From NCBI RefSeq assembly GCF_018417635.1, contig NZ_CP071007.1, positions 2,852,501 through 2,916,500 of the forward strand: a stretch of DNA of 64,000 nucleotides, written 5' to 3'. Shown piece after piece: positions 18,485 through 28,192 of the stretch; the first letter of the stretch is position 1; every line of letters begins with the position of its first letter. Position numbers and translations under genes: made by a program. This DNA comes from Pseudomonas sp. SORT22 (GTDB lineage: Bacteria > Pseudomonadota > Gammaproteobacteria > Pseudomonadales > Pseudomonadaceae). The notes under the pieces were generated by a model. That model was given only the letters and a program-made list of their open reading frames with translations, was not told the origin of the DNA and did no database searches.

Positions 18485-19977
18485 CCCGACGTCCGCTTCT
18501 TTCCGACCGTTCGCTGCAGCCGTTGCTGGCTGCCCGCGGCTCGCGCCTGCTGGCCTCGGCCCTGTGCCTGGGGATGCTCAGCGCCTGTACCCTGAGCCCG
18601 GACTACCACCGGCCCGAAACCCCGGCGCCGGTGGCCTTCAAGCACGCCGAAGGCTGGACCCAGGCCAACCCCTCGGACGCCATCGCCCGCGGCGCCTGGT
18701 GGGAGCTGTACGGCGACGCCCAGCTCAACGGCCTGGTCGAGCAGCTCAACGCCGGCAACCAGACCGTCGCCCAGTACGAAGCCCAGTACCGCCAGGCCCA
18801 GGCTCTGGTGCGAAGCGCCCGCGGCGCACTGTTCCCAAGCCTCGACCTGTCGGCCGGCAAGACCCGCTCAAGCCAGGGCACCGGCAGCTCGAGTTCGAGC
18901 CTGAGCAACAACAGCAGCGGCATCCGCAACACCTACAACACCCAGCTGGGGGTGAGCTGGGAGGCCGACCTGTGGGGCAAACTGCGTGACGGCCTGGCCG
19001 CCAACCAGGCCAGCGCCGAGGCCAGCCTCGCCGACATGGCGGCGATCCGCCTGAGCCTGCAGTCGGAACTGGTGCAGAACTACCTGCAACTGCGGGTGAT
19101 CGACGAACAGAAGCGCCTGCTCGAGGCCACCGTCGAGGCCTATGAGCGTTCGCTGAAAATGACCGAGAACCAGTACCGTGCCGGGGTCTCGGGCAAGGAC
19201 GCCGTGGCCCAGGCGCAGACCCAGCTGAAAAGCACCCAGGCCGACCTGATCGACCTGGTGTGGCAGCGCGCGCAGCTGGAAAACGCCATTGCCGTGCTGC
19301 TCGGCAAGGCCCCGGCCGAGTTCGCCCTGGCCGACAGCAAGGACATCCCGGCCCTGCCGCAAGTGCCGCTGGCCTTGCCTTCGCAACTGCTGGAGCGCCG
19401 CCCGGACATCGCCAAGGCCGAGCGTAACGTGATGTCGGCCAACGCCAGCATCGGCGTGGCCCGCGCCGCCTACTTCCCGGACCTGACCCTGAGCATGAGC
19501 GGCGGCTACAGCAGTAGCAGCTTCAGCGACTGGATCAGCCTGCCGAACCGCTTTTGGTCGGTCGGCCCGCAACTGGCCATGACCCTGTTCGACGCCGGCC
19601 AGCGCGCGGCAGAAGTCGACCGCAGCGAAGCGGTCTACGACCAGACCGTGGCCCAGTACCGGCAGACCGTGCTCGACGGCTTCAAGGAAGTGGAAAACTA
19701 CCTGGTACAGCTCAAGGTCTATGAAGACGAAGCGCGGGTGCGCAGCGAAGCCCTGGCCTCGGCCCGCGAATCCCTGCGCCTGACCAACAACCAGTACAAG
19801 GCCGGGCTGATCGCCTACCTGGACGTGGTCAACGTGCAGACCACCGCCCTGAGCAACGAGCGCAGCGTGCTCAACCTGCTGCAGGGGCGGTTGGTGGCGA
19901 GCGTGCAGTTGATCGCGGCGCTGGGTGGGGGCTGGGAGGCGCAGGCGGTGTTTGCCGAGCAGGATAGTGTTAATTAA
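18481..19977 (+). CDS. opmB: Outer-membrane efflux channel lipoprotein (OpmB/OprM family)
   Basis: This 498-residue TolC-like channel of the NodT/OprM family is the exit duct of the tripartite pump. A lipobox LSAC at residues 33-36 predicts lipidation at C36 after a long N-terminal region. 'YHRPETPAPV' and the two helical repeat halves ('YRAGVSGKDAVAQAQTQL' and 'YKAGLIAYLDVVNVQT') are typical of the family. It closes the four-gene operon through a four-base overlap with muxC. Confidence 0.94.
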   Translation: MTRRPLLSDRSLQPLLAARGSRLLASALCLGMLSACTLSPDYHRPETPAPVAFKHAEGWTQANPSDAIARGAWWELYGDAQLNGLVEQLNAGNQTVAQYEAQYRQAQALVRSARGALFPSLDLSAGKTRSSQGTGSSSSSLSNNSSGIRNTYNTQLGVSWEADLWGKLRDGLAANQASAEASLADMAAIRLSLQSELVQNYLQLRVIDEQKRLLEATVEAYERSLKMTENQYRAGVSGKDAVAQAQTQLKSTQADLIDLVWQRAQLENAIAVLLGKAPAEFALADSKDIPALPQVPLALPSQLLERRPDIAKAERNVMSANASIGVARAAYFPDLTLSMSGGYSSSSFSDWISLPNRFWSVGPQLAMTLFDAGQRAAEVDRSEAVYDQTVAQYRQTVLDGFKEVENYLVQLKVYEDEARVRSEALASARESLRLTNNQYKAGLIAYLDVVNVQTTALSNERSVLNLLQGRLVASVQLIAALGGGWEAQAVFAEQDSVN

Positions 19978-20257
19978 TCAATATAAATCAAAGGTATAAG
20001 TTGATTTATTAATGTTGTTTGTTCGGTAGGTTAGCTTGTGGTGCAAGCTGCACTGTTTTCTTGCTTTTCACATTAATAAAGTTATATATCTTATTGATTT
20101 ATAAAGTATTTTTCTGCTAGAAATCACTTGAGATGGCAGTGATTCGTCATTGCCATCTTCCACCGAAAACTCCGTGCGTTTCGCCAAAGGTTGAGTACAA
20201 TCATCGGCTTTTATCCGGGCCTCGCCAGTGCCCGGTCTACGGGTTGTGGAAGGCCTC
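19978..20257. other. AT-rich intergenic region upstream of the c-di-GMP gene
   Basis: This 280-base gap is clearly poorer in GC than its surroundings up to about 20120. It contains an imperfect hairpin at 20132-20157 (GATGGCA / TGCCATC). It probably holds the promoter of the following gene and the 3' end of the efflux transcript. I see no open frame with a convincing start here. Confidence 0.5.
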
Positions 20258-22342
20258 ATGCTGATCGGTAGTTACTCTTCGTCGCTGGTATTGATTTCGC
20301 TGTGTGTGGCCATCCTTGCTTCGTATACCGCCCTCGACCTCGCCGGCCGGATCAACACCGCCAAGGGCCGTGCGGTGTACCTGTGGATCGGTGGCGGGGC
20401 GCTGGCCATGGGCATCGGGATCTGGTCGATGCACTTTATCGGCATGCTCGCCCTGAACCTGCCGATCGAGCTCGGTTATGACATTACCCTGACCCTGCTG
20501 TCGCTGCTGATCGCCGGGCTGTCGTCGGGTTTCGCCCTGTGGCTGGTCAGCCAGCCGACCTTGCCGTGGCTGCAACTGGGCGCTGGCGCGTTGATCATGG
20601 GCACCGGCATCAGCAGCATGCACTACACCGGCATGGCCGCGCTGCGCATGACCCCGGGCATCGACTACGACCCCGCGCTGTTCAGCGCCTCGCTGCTGAT
20701 CGCTGTCGGCGCCTCGGCAGCGGCGTTGTGGATCGCCTTCCGCCTGCGCCAGCAAACCCTGTACGTGCGCCACTTGCGTGGCGGCGCGGCGATCATCATG
20801 GGCGTGGCGATCGTCGGCATGCATTACACCGGCATGGCCGCGGCGAACTTCCCCGAAGGCAGTTACTGCGGCGCCCTGGGCGGCGGCCTGAGCGGCAACG
20901 GCCTGGATTACCTGGTGCTGATCACCACCCTGGCAGTGCTGGCCGCAGCCTTGCTGACCTCGGTGCTGGATGCGCGCCTGGAAGCGCGCACCGCCGAGCT
21001 TGCCCGCTCGCTGACCCTGGCCAACCAGGAACTGACCCAACTGGCCCTGCACGACACCCTCACCAGCCTGCCCAACCGTACGCTGCTGGCCGACCGTATC
21101 GACCAGGCGATCAGCAAGGTGGCCGAGCAGGGCGGTTGTTTTGCGCTGATGTTCATCGACCTGGACGGCTTCAAGCCGGTCAACGATGCCTTCGGTCACC
21201 ACATGGGCGACCAGTTGCTCAAGGAAGTCGCCCTGCGCCTGCGCGGCCACCTGCACAGCCAGGACACCCTGGCGCGGATCGGCGGCGATGAGTTCGTGCT
21301 GCTGGTCGAGCTGCAGGAAGCCGACGACGCCGTGGGCGTGGCGGCCAAGCAGGTCAACCTGATCTCGCGCAGCTTTCGCGTTGCTGAACAGAACCTGCAG
21401 ATCTCGGCGAGTATCGGCATCGTCCTCTACCCGGGCAATGGTATCGACCAGCACGAACTGCTGCGCAACGCCGATGCGGCCATGTACCACGCCAAGAGCG
21501 CCGGCAAGAACGGCTACAGCTTCTTCGACGTGTCGATGAACAGCAACGCCCGCCTGCAACTGCAACTGCTGCAGGATTTGCGCGTGGCCCTGGAGCAGGG
21601 CCAGTTCCGCCTGTACTACCAGCCCAAGTTCGACGCCCTCGAGTGCCAGCCGATCGGCGCCGAGGCCTTGCTGCGCTGGGAACACCCGCAACATGGCCTG
21701 CTGCTGCCCGACCGGTTCATCATCCAGGCGGAAAAAACCGGCCTGATCATCCCCATCGGCGAGTGGGTGCTGGACGAGGCGTGCCGGCAGATGCGCATCT
21801 GGATCGACCGGGGCCACAGCAACTGGCGCATCGCCGTTAACCTGTCGGCCATCCAGTTCTGCCACACCGGGCTGGTCGAGAGCGTTGCCAGGGTGCTGGC
21901 GCGTCATCAGTTGCCGGCCAACAGCCTGACCCTGGAAATCACCGAAACCACCGCCATGCGCGATGCCGACGCCAGCATGCAGGTGCTGCAGCGGCTTTCG
22001 GACATGGGTGTGGACCTGTCTATCGATGACTTCGGTACCGGCTATTCGAGCCTGATGTACTTGAAGCGCCTGCCGGCCAACGAATTGAAGATTGACCGCG
22101 GCTTCGTGCGAGACCTGGAGCAGGACAGCGACGACGCTGCCATCGTTTCGGCCATCGTCGCGCTGGGCCAGGCCCTGGGCTTGCGGATTGTCGCCGAAGG
22201 GGTCGAGACCGACCGCCAGCAGAGCTTCCTGACCCGCCTGGGATGTGACTCGTTGCAAGGTTATCTGCTCGGCCAGCCACAGCCGGCCGAGCGCTTCATT
22301 GCCGATATCGAGCGCGGGCGCGAGCCCCGGGTTGTCAGCTGA
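20258..22342 (+). CDS. MHYT-GGDEF-EAL cyclic-di-GMP enzyme (MucR/NbdA-like)
   Basis: This 694-residue membrane protein has three domains. The N-terminal MHYT sensor has seven or so helices and motifs near residues 58 (MHFIGM), 121 (MHYTGM) and 188 (MHYTGM), thought to bind copper and sense a diatomic gas. A GGDEF domain has an intact active site at 342-346. A C-terminal EAL domain has E469-A470-L471 and the downstream 'IDDFGTGYSSL' and 'IVAEGVE' motifs. Both catalytic sites look complete, so it may both make and break cyclic-di-GMP. Layout and length match MucR of P. aeruginosa, which is linked to alginate and biofilm. GGAAGG precedes the ATG at 20258. Confidence 0.93.
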   Translation: MLIGSYSSSLVLISLCVAILASYTALDLAGRINTAKGRAVYLWIGGGALAMGIGIWSMHFIGMLALNLPIELGYDITLTLLSLLIAGLSSGFALWLVSQPTLPWLQLGAGALIMGTGISSMHYTGMAALRMTPGIDYDPALFSASLLIAVGASAAALWIAFRLRQQTLYVRHLRGGAAIIMGVAIVGMHYTGMAAANFPEGSYCGALGGGLSGNGLDYLVLITTLAVLAAALLTSVLDARLEARTAELARSLTLANQELTQLALHDTLTSLPNRTLLADRIDQAISKVAEQGGCFALMFIDLDGFKPVNDAFGHHMGDQLLKEVALRLRGHLHSQDTLARIGGDEFVLLVELQEADDAVGVAAKQVNLISRSFRVAEQNLQISASIGIVLYPGNGIDQHELLRNADAAMYHAKSAGKNGYSFFDVSMNSNARLQLQLLQDLRVALEQGQFRLYYQPKFDALECQPIGAEALLRWEHPQHGLLLPDRFIIQAEKTGLIIPIGEWVLDEACRQMRIWIDRGHSNWRIAVNLSAIQFCHTGLVESVARVLARHQLPANSLTLEITETTAMRDADASMQVLQRLSDMGVDLSIDDFGTGYSSLMYLKRLPANELKIDRGFVRDLEQDSDDAAIVSAIVALGQALGLRIVAEGVETDRQQSFLTRLGCDSLQGYLLGQPQPAERFIADIERGREPRVVS

Positions 22343-22603
22343 TCAGCCGACCGCACGCAGGTTGCAGGACGGTTCGAAGGCGTCGAGTTCGGCCTCAACC
22401 GCTTCGATGATGCGCTCGACGTCCGCCGCGTGCATCAGCGTGGCGCAGGGAATGCCGGCAATCGCCAGCAGGGTTTCGCCGGTGGCCCGGTCGAACAGGC
22501 GCGCCACCATGCTGCGCGGGGCGTCCATGCTGGCCTCGAAGCCCAGCGGATGAAAATGCCAGCGCATCATCTGGCAGGCGTTGGGGAACGTCAGCTTGTT
22601 CAT
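22343..22603 (-). CDS. DUF1652 family protein
   Basis: This small 86-residue cytosolic protein of the Pseudomonas-restricted DUF1652 family is recognisable from 'MMRWHFHPLGFEA', 'LFDRATGETLLAIAGIPC' and the acidic C-terminal helix. AAGGAGG lies eight bases before the ATG, so it is certainly translated. Its stop codon abuts the end of the convergent c-di-GMP gene. Function unknown. Confidence 0.85.
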   Translation of the reverse strand: MNKLTFPNACQMMRWHFHPLGFEASMDAPRSMVARLFDRATGETLLAIAGIPCATLMHAADVERIIEAVEAELDAFEPSCNLRAVG

Positions 22604-22911
22604 GCCGGCCTCCTTGTACGGTGAACCTCACGCAAGAATGGGCGGGTCGGTGCGACCCGGCGGGAAACCTAAACATAGCATTGATGGCGCCAGTGTCGGC
22701 CCAGGATGATGACGGTTTGTCGAGAGTTTGACCCAGCTCACGTTCCCCGGCAGGCGCGGCGACCACTTTGGTGTTGGCGGCAAACGTTTGCTGGCAATAT
22801 TTCCCCGCCTGCTATGGCGCCGCTCTGCTATTTTTACCGACAGTCGGCTGGGATGCTTGCCTGGGAGTTTCAGACCAATGGCGCGTCCAGGTTCAGTCAA
22901 GGAGACCGTCA
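22604..22911. other. Divergent promoter region between DUF1652 gene and aruH
   Basis: This 308-base gap separates two outward-facing genes and must hold both promoters. A short frame from 22628 to 22912 on the minus strand has no homology that I recognise and no ribosome site. I see no strong palindrome apart from a GC-rich 'cgggtcggtgcgacccgg' hairpin near 22647. Confidence 0.5.
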
Positions 22912-24168
22912 ATGCGTTATTCCGCGCTCACCCAACGTATCGCCGGTGACGGTGCTGCTGCCTGGAACATCCACTACCGCGCCGTCGAACTGCAAGGCCA
23001 GGGCCGGGATATCATCCTGTTGTCGATTGGCGACCCGGACTTCGACACCCCGCAACCAATAGTCGACGCCGCCATCGACAGCCTGCGCGGTGGCCACACC
23101 CACTATTCCGATGTGCGCGGCAGCGAGGCCCTGCGCCGCGCCATCGCCGCCCATCACACCCGCCACAGCGGCCAGCCGGTCGACCCGCTGGAAGTGGTGG
23201 TGCTGGCCGGGGCGCAATGCGCGTTGTATGGCGTGGCCCAGTGCCTGTTCGACCCGGGCGACGAGGTGATCGTCGCCGAGCCCATGTATGTCACCTACGA
23301 AGCGGTGTTCGGTGCCTGCGCCGCAAGTCTGGTGCCGGTGCCGGTACGCCCCGAGCAGGGCTTCAGGGTCGACCCTGACGACATCGCCCGGCGTATTACC
23401 CCGCGCACCCGCGCCTTGCTGCTCAACAGCCCGCACAACCCCTCTGGCGCCAGCCTGCCCAAGGCTACCTGGCAGCGCCTGGCGCAACTGTGCATCGACC
23501 ACGACCTGTGGCTGATTTCCGATGAGGTCTACAGCGAGTTGTTGTACGAGGGCGAGCATTTCAGCCCGGCCAGCCTGCCGGGCATGGCCGAACGCAGCGC
23601 GACCATCAATAGTCTGTCCAAGTCCCATGCCATGTCGGGCTGGCGGGTCGGCTGGGTGATCGGCCCGCAGCAGTTGACCGAGCACTTGAGCAACCTGGCG
23701 CTGTGCATGCTGTACGGCCTGCCGGATTTTATCCAGGACGCCGCCCAGGTGGCCCTGGAGCAAGACCTGCCCCAGGTGCGGCAGATGCGCGAGCGCTACC
23801 GCGAGCGGCGCGACCGGGTTTGCGCAAGCCTTGACGGCTGCCCGGGCATCCGCGTGCACAAGCCCGATGGCGGCATGTTCGTGATGATCGATATCCGCGA
23901 GACCGGCATTGGCGCCCAGGCCTTTGCCGAGCGTCTGCTGGAGGAGCATGGGGTGTCGGTGCTCGCTGGCGACGCCTTCGGCCCCAGCGCCGCCGGCCAC
24001 CTGCGTTTTGGCCTGGTGCTCGACAGCGACCGTTTGGAGCAGGCCTGCCAGCGCATCGCCCGTTGCGCCATGCAGGTGCTTGAAGGCGTGCCGTCAGTTC
24101 AACAGGCCGGCGGCGATGTTGATGGTAAAGCCCAGAATCGCGGTGTTGAACACGAAACCCACCAATGA
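22912..24168 (+). CDS. aruH: Arginine:pyruvate transaminase AruH
   Basis: This 418-residue fold-type I aminotransferase begins '[18 protein letters not shown]', very close to what I remember of AruH of P. aeruginosa. AruH transfers the alpha-amino group of L-arginine to pyruvate as the first step of the arginine transaminase pathway. The PLP lysine is K237 in '[16 protein letters not shown]', and '[12 protein letters not shown]' and 'ISDEVYSEL' supply cofactor contacts. AAGGAG precedes the ATG at 22912. The C-terminus runs about 25 residues past the usual end and overlaps the convergent DUF1345 gene by 75 bases. The partner gene aruI is not next to it here. Confidence 0.88.
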   Translation: MRYSALTQRIAGDGAAAWNIHYRAVELQGQGRDIILLSIGDPDFDTPQPIVDAAIDSLRGGHTHYSDVRGSEALRRAIAAHHTRHSGQPVDPLEVVVLAGAQCALYGVAQCLFDPGDEVIVAEPMYVTYEAVFGACAASLVPVPVRPEQGFRVDPDDIARRITPRTRALLLNSPHNPSGASLPKATWQRLAQLCIDHDLWLISDEVYSELLYEGEHFSPASLPGMAERSATINSLSKSHAMSGWRVGWVIGPQQLTEHLSNLALCMLYGLPDFIQDAAQVALEQDLPQVRQMRERYRERRDRVCASLDGCPGIRVHKPDGGMFVMIDIRETGIGAQAFAERLLEEHGVSVLAGDAFGPSAAGHLRFGLVLDSDRLEQACQRIARCAMQVLEGVPSVQQAGGDVDGKAQNRGVEHETHQ

Positions 24169-24741
24169 GTGGGCGAGGACGATACGGCGCATCTGCCGGT
24201 CGGCAACGCCCACGTCCGAGGTCTGCACGGCGACGTTGAGGGTGAACGAGAAGTAGTGGAAGTCCCAATAGTCGGGGTTCAGCTCGCCATCGGCAAAGCG
24301 CAGCAAAGGCTCCTTGCTGCCGGCGGTGTAGAACAGCCTGGCGTAGTGCAGGCTGAAGATGGTGCCGATCATCAGCCAGGAGCCGGCAATGGTAAAGCCG
24401 GTGTAGGCGTAGTGCAGCAGTTGCGGGCCACCGCCAAGGCCGCGGCTGGCGGCCAGTTGCAGGGTCACTGCGGCAAGGCTGGCGATCGCTGCGATGCTGA
24501 CGGTGAGCAGCACCAGGCCGGCGTTTTCATCTTCGACACAGGCCACTTCGCGTACCTTCTCGGGGCTGGCGCGCAGGGTCAGCCACAGCACCAGCAGCAG
24601 GTACAGCCAGACGCCGATGTTCCAGCCAGTGAGGATGTGCTGCACCAGATTGTCGGCGGGAATCAGCCAGCCGCCCAGGCAGCCGGCAACGGCAGAAAAA
24701 CTCAGGCGCGGGTGGGTGCGGGTCAGTCGATGGAAAGCCAT
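24094..24741 (-). CDS. DUF1345 integral membrane protein
   Basis: This 215-residue protein has about five to six hydrophobic segments and the DUF1345 signature features 'HYARLFY' and '[12 protein letters not shown]' with 'VQTSDVGV'. I chose the ATG at 24741 (MAFHRLTR) with GAGG upstream. The open frame extends 80 residues further but that part is low-complexity and lacks a start signal. Its 3' end overlaps the 3' end of aruH on the opposite strand. Function unknown. Confidence 0.85.
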   Translation of the reverse strand: MAFHRLTRTHPRLSFSAVAGCLGGWLIPADNLVQHILTGWNIGVWLYLLLVLWLTLRASPEKVREVACVEDENAGLVLLTVSIAAIASLAAVTLQLAASRGLGGGPQLLHYAYTGFTIAGSWLMIGTIFSLHYARLFYTAGSKEPLLRFADGELNPDYWDFHYFSFTLNVAVQTSDVGVADRQMRRIVLAHSLVGFVFNTAILGFTINIAAGLLN

Positions 24742-24856
24742 GGGGCCTCGGGGCAGGGGGTTCCTCGGCAACTGTAGCCCATCGTTGCCGCCTGCGGGCG
24801 CGGAAATGCTTGCTGGCGGGCGCGGCCTTGGGCATTCTTGCGCGCCTCGCTTGCTC

Positions 24857-25663
24857 ATGGATGACGCCCCTTTGTTCGCCCCCTCTTTACGCCTCGCCGC
24901 GTGCGCCCTGGGCGCTGCGCTAGCGCTTGGCGGTTGCAGCCACGGTATCGAGTCGATGCCGCTGGAATTCACCTCGTTCACCTATCATGATGGTTCTTAC
25001 TCCCTGCGCTTTCGCAGCGACGAAGAGATTATCAGCCTGTTCGAACGGCATACCGGCGACGGGCAGATCGGCGAGTGGTTTACCTGCGCCCTGGACGATG
25101 ACCAGGATTTCACCGTTGGCCATGCGATGATCTACAGCCTGGTTGGCGGTGTCGATTTCGAGGGCATCTCCGAAATCAAGGGCTACAACTACGTGGTCAA
25201 CGCGCATTTCTACAAGACCACCCCGGACCGCAGCACGCAGACCGAACTGCTCAAGCCGGCGATCCAGCGCCTGCTGGCGGACAAGGCGCATGTCCCCTGC
25301 AAACTGAGCATTACCGCGTTTCTTTACGATGCCTACTATTCGAAAACCCTGCAGTTGCCGGTCGACCAGGTGCTCACCGAAGTGGCCCGGCACCGCGAGC
25401 GCCTGGTGCAGTGGCAGCCCGAGCCGATTGTCATCGGTCGTTCGCCCCTGGTGCCGCGGATCGAGCCGTTGCCGCTGTACAGCGACCGCCTGCAAATCAT
25501 CGATAACGACACCGGCCGCCCACGCGGCTACGTGGCCTATGTGGTCAAGCGCAGTGACGGCTACCTGGAGCATGGCGAGACGGATTTCAACGGTTTGACC
25601 CATGAAGTCATGTCGCTGACCCGCGAAACCGTGAAGCTGTACCTGGATGACTCGGTGCCATGA
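24857..25663 (+). CDS. Hypothetical lipoprotein
   Basis: This 268-residue protein has a lipoprotein signal peptide ending in LGGC (C27). I do not recognise a family. The mature part is mixed alpha/beta with '[20 protein letters not shown]' near its start and no repeats. The ATG at 24857 places the lipobox at the right distance, although the ribosome site is weak. It is divergent from the DUF1345 gene and upstream of the recombinase gene with a gap of about 100 bases. It may be anchored in the outer membrane, since residue +2 is serine. Confidence 0.72.
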   Translation: MDDAPLFAPSLRLAACALGAALALGGCSHGIESMPLEFTSFTYHDGSYSLRFRSDEEIISLFERHTGDGQIGEWFTCALDDDQDFTVGHAMIYSLVGGVDFEGISEIKGYNYVVNAHFYKTTPDRSTQTELLKPAIQRLLADKAHVPCKLSITAFLYDAYYSKTLQLPVDQVLTEVARHRERLVQWQPEPIVIGRSPLVPRIEPLPLYSDRLQIIDNDTGRPRGYVAYVVKRSDGYLEHGETDFNGLTHEVMSLTRETVKLYLDDSVP

Positions 25664-25766
25664 AAATGCCCTCAATCGATTCCGGGGGCGACGATGAGGT
25701 ACTATCGGGATTCTTGCCGTGGCTAAAAAGACTTGCCAATCAATGACCTGATTGTGATGCAGGTCA

Positions 25767-26759
25767 GTGGCCACGGTGTTGTCACGAGTCAGACTGGCCC
25801 GTTGCAGGCCCCTGACCTCAGCTGCGCTCTACAGGATTCCCGGTTTGTCCGATTCACTGCAAAACCCCTTGCTGCAATACCTCGCCCGCCTGGCGCCGTC
25901 CAGCCAGCTGACCATGAAGTACATCCTCCAGGATGCTGCCGACCGCCTGGGCTTCGAGGATTGCGACATCGCCGAGGTGCCCTGGCACCAGCTCGAGCCC
26001 GGGCATGTCACCGCCCTGGTGGCGGCCTTGCGCGCCGATGGCTATGCGCCGAACACCTCGTCGCTGTACGTCAACGCGGTACGCGGGGTAATGAACGAGG
26101 CCTGGCGCCTGAGCCTGATCAGCCAGGAGCAGTTGCTCAAGATCCGCACGGTCAAGCCGACCCAGGGCACGCGCCTGCCGGCCGGGCGCAACCTCAAGCG
26201 CAGCCTGATTCGCGAGCTGATGGACGCCTGCGCTGCCGACCCGCGCCCGCAGGGGTTGCGCGATGCGGCGGTGATCGCCTTGCTGTACGGCACCGGCATG
26301 CGCAAGTCCGAGTCGGTCAACCTGACCCTCAGCCAGGTCGACTTCAGCGAACGCAGCCTGCAGGTGCTGGGCAAGGGTAACAAGCAACTGATCAAGTACG
26401 CGCCGCCCTGGGCGTTTGCAAAGCTCAACGCCTGGCTGGCGTTTCGCCGCGAGCAGTTGCCTGAAGGGCAGGCCGACGACGAGTTCCTGTTCAACCGCAT
26501 CCGCCGTGGCAGCCACATCACCCGCGAGCGCATCACCAAGCACGCGATCTACTACATCGCCCGCCAGCGTGGCACTCAAGTAGGGGTAAAGATCATGCCC
26601 CACGATTTTCGCCGCTCGTTCATCACCCGGGTGATCGAAGAGCATGACCTGTCGATCGCGCAAAAGCTGGCCCACCACACCAACATCCAGACCACCGCCA
26701 ACTACGACATGCGCGATGACAACGAGCGGCGGCGGGCGGTGGATCGCTACGATTACTGA
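25767..26759 (+). CDS. Tyrosine recombinase / phage-type integrase
   Basis: This 330-residue site-specific recombinase has all main catalytic residues: R179 in 'GTGMRKSE', H279-x-x-R282 in 'HDFRRSF', a histidine at 303/304 in 'LAHHTN', and the nucleophile Y313 in 'TTANYDMR'. The N-terminal part is a SAM-like core-binding domain. The start is uncertain; the GTG at 25767 gives the longest frame. There are no phage or transposon genes beside it and no visible direct repeats that could be attachment sites. It is either a domesticated recombinase or the remnant of a lost element. Confidence 0.85.
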   Translation: MATVLSRVRLARCRPLTSAALYRIPGLSDSLQNPLLQYLARLAPSSQLTMKYILQDAADRLGFEDCDIAEVPWHQLEPGHVTALVAALRADGYAPNTSSLYVNAVRGVMNEAWRLSLISQEQLLKIRTVKPTQGTRLPAGRNLKRSLIRELMDACAADPRPQGLRDAAVIALLYGTGMRKSESVNLTLSQVDFSERSLQVLGKGNKQLIKYAPPWAFAKLNAWLAFRREQLPEGQADDEFLFNRIRRGSHITRERITKHAIYYIARQRGTQVGVKIMPHDFRRSFITRVIEEHDLSIAQKLAHHTNIQTTANYDMRDDNERRRAVDRYDY

Positions 26760-26778
26760 CCTGTGGAATCTTTAACCC

Positions 26779-27444
26779 TTACTGTCCAGCCGCATCCAGC
26801 CCCATCTGCCAGAAGTCGGCTTCCAGCCGCGAGGCCTGGGCGAAGACCTTGACCAGTTCCTCGAAGCGGCGCTCGGTCATGGTTCGCGCGGCCAGGTCAT
26901 CCAGGTGCGCGCGGGCAGCCGTGGCCACGCCCTGGTAGCCGGCGCCTGCGTATTCGCCAATCCACTCGCGGTAAGGATGATCGCCCAGTGCCTGAACGCC
27001 GTCGGGGGTCAGGTTGCGGCCGATTTCGGCGTAGCCGATCACGCACGGCGCCAGGGCCACGTGCAGGTCCAGCAGGTCGCCGGCGGCGCCGCAGTCCAGC
27101 ACGAAGCGGGTGTAGGCGACAGTGGCCTGGTGCTCCGGTGTCGCCGCGAGGTCGTCGGCCGACAGCCCCCAACGCTCGCACAGGCGCACGTGCAGCTCGG
27201 TTTCGTCGAGAATCGCCGCCAGCCCCGCCTGGGCGGCGCGGATGTCGCTGAGGGTGCGGCTCTTGTAGGCGGCCAGGGCCCAGGAGCGGGCGAACTGGAT
27301 CAAGAACAGGTAGTCCTGCACCAGGTACTTGCGAAACGCCGGTTGCGCCAGGGTGGCGGCGCCCATCTGGCGAACGAAGTCGTGCTCGACGTAGCTGTGC
27401 CAGTCGGCGCTGGCGGCCTGTTTCAGGCGCTCGAAGATATCCAT
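26779..27444 (-). CDS. tenA: TenA family thiaminase II, cysteine class
   Basis: This 221-residue all-helical protein of the TenA family hydrolyses aminopyrimidine breakdown products of thiamine so that they can be salvaged. The catalytic cysteine is C134 in 'LAPCVIGYAEIG', which places it in the TenA_C class. D44 in 'YLVQDYLFL' is the usual pyrimidine contact. It follows a second TenA paralogue by three bases, and both are downstream of a TPP riboswitch on the same strand. This supports a role in thiamine salvage controlled by thiamine pyrophosphate. Confidence 0.92.
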   Translation of the reverse strand: MDIFERLKQAASADWHSYVEHDFVRQMGAATLAQPAFRKYLVQDYLFLIQFARSWALAAYKSRTLSDIRAAQAGLAAILDETELHVRLCERWGLSADDLAATPEHQATVAYTRFVLDCGAAGDLLDLHVALAPCVIGYAEIGRNLTPDGVQALGDHPYREWIGEYAGAGYQGVATAARAHLDDLAARTMTERRFEELVKVFAQASRLEADFWQMGLDAAGQ

Positions 27445-27447
27445 GGC

Positions 27448-28095
27448 TTAGCCCTCAATGTCGTAGGCGGCGTCGAAAAACGCCTGTTCCAGCGCCACGC
27501 TGCGCAGGAAGAAGTCGCGGCTGACCTGTGCGTGTGCAGGCCCGACGCGGTCCAGCTCGGCGCGCAGAAAGGCGACAAAGTCCTGGAACGCCGGGTTGTC
27601 GTGCAGGGTGATCCACTCGGCGTGCTCGAAGCGCGGCGGCAGTTGCTTGTTGGCCCGCAGCGCCCAGTCCAGGTACAGGCCCTCGGCGACGTTGAGCACC
27701 GCCAGGGCGGCGGCGTAGGAGCGGGTGGCCGCGGCTTCGCGCATGATCGCCTTGAAGCCTGCGGTCGGCGCTGAGTCCGGTGCCTCAAGGCGCTGCGCCT
27801 CGCTGACGCCCAGGGCTTCGAAAGCGCGCAGGAAGTAGGTGTTCTCTTCACCGGCGATCACCCCGGTAAAGCGCCCCAGGCGAATCCGCGCCTCGAAGGT
27901 ATCGGCGCTGGCGATGGCGGCGCCGAGCAGGGTCAGGAACGCATCGATGAAACGGTGATCCTGGATCAGGTAGTTGACCAGCACAGGGTCGGCCAGGCTG
28001 CCGTCGAGCAGCTCATTGACGAAGCGGTGTTCGATGCACTGGGTCCAGCTCGGCTCGCTTTGCTGGCGAAGGCTGTCGGTGAAGCGCGCGGTCAT
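27448..28095 (-). CDS. TenA family protein, non-cysteine (TenA_E-like) class
   Basis: This 215-residue TenA-like helical protein keeps the fold markers 'VNYLIQDHRFIDAFL' and 'NVAEGLYLDWA'. It lacks the active-site cysteine; the segment that normally holds it reads 'LAVLNVAEG'. TenA_E enzymes use a glutamate instead and are thought to act with another pyrimidine intermediate. The ATG at 28095 has AAAAAGGA upstream. It is the first gene behind the TPP riboswitch, and the cysteine-class paralogue follows within three bases. Confidence 0.88.
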   Translation of the reverse strand: MTARFTDSLRQQSEPSWTQCIEHRFVNELLDGSLADPVLVNYLIQDHRFIDAFLTLLGAAIASADTFEARIRLGRFTGVIAGEENTYFLRAFEALGVSEAQRLEAPDSAPTAGFKAIMREAAATRSYAAALAVLNVAEGLYLDWALRANKQLPPRFEHAEWITLHDNPAFQDFVAFLRAELDRVGPAHAQVSRDFFLRSVALEQAFFDAAYDIEG

Positions 28096-28192
28096 GCTGT
28101 TGTCCTTTTTATCGTGACGACAGCGGGGCCGGTGATGTCTGGCATGGTCGGCCCCGCAGTGAGGCCGGCAAAAAGGCAGGTGCACAATACCC

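Noticed and set aside
22628..22912. 94-codon minus-strand frame between the DUF1652 gene and aruH
   Set aside because: No ribosome site or recognised family, and it fills a region that must hold two divergent promoters.
25767..26759. Calling a prophage or genomic island from the tyrosine recombinase
   Set aside because: There are no phage structural genes, no transposases, no tRNA target and no visible direct repeats nearby.
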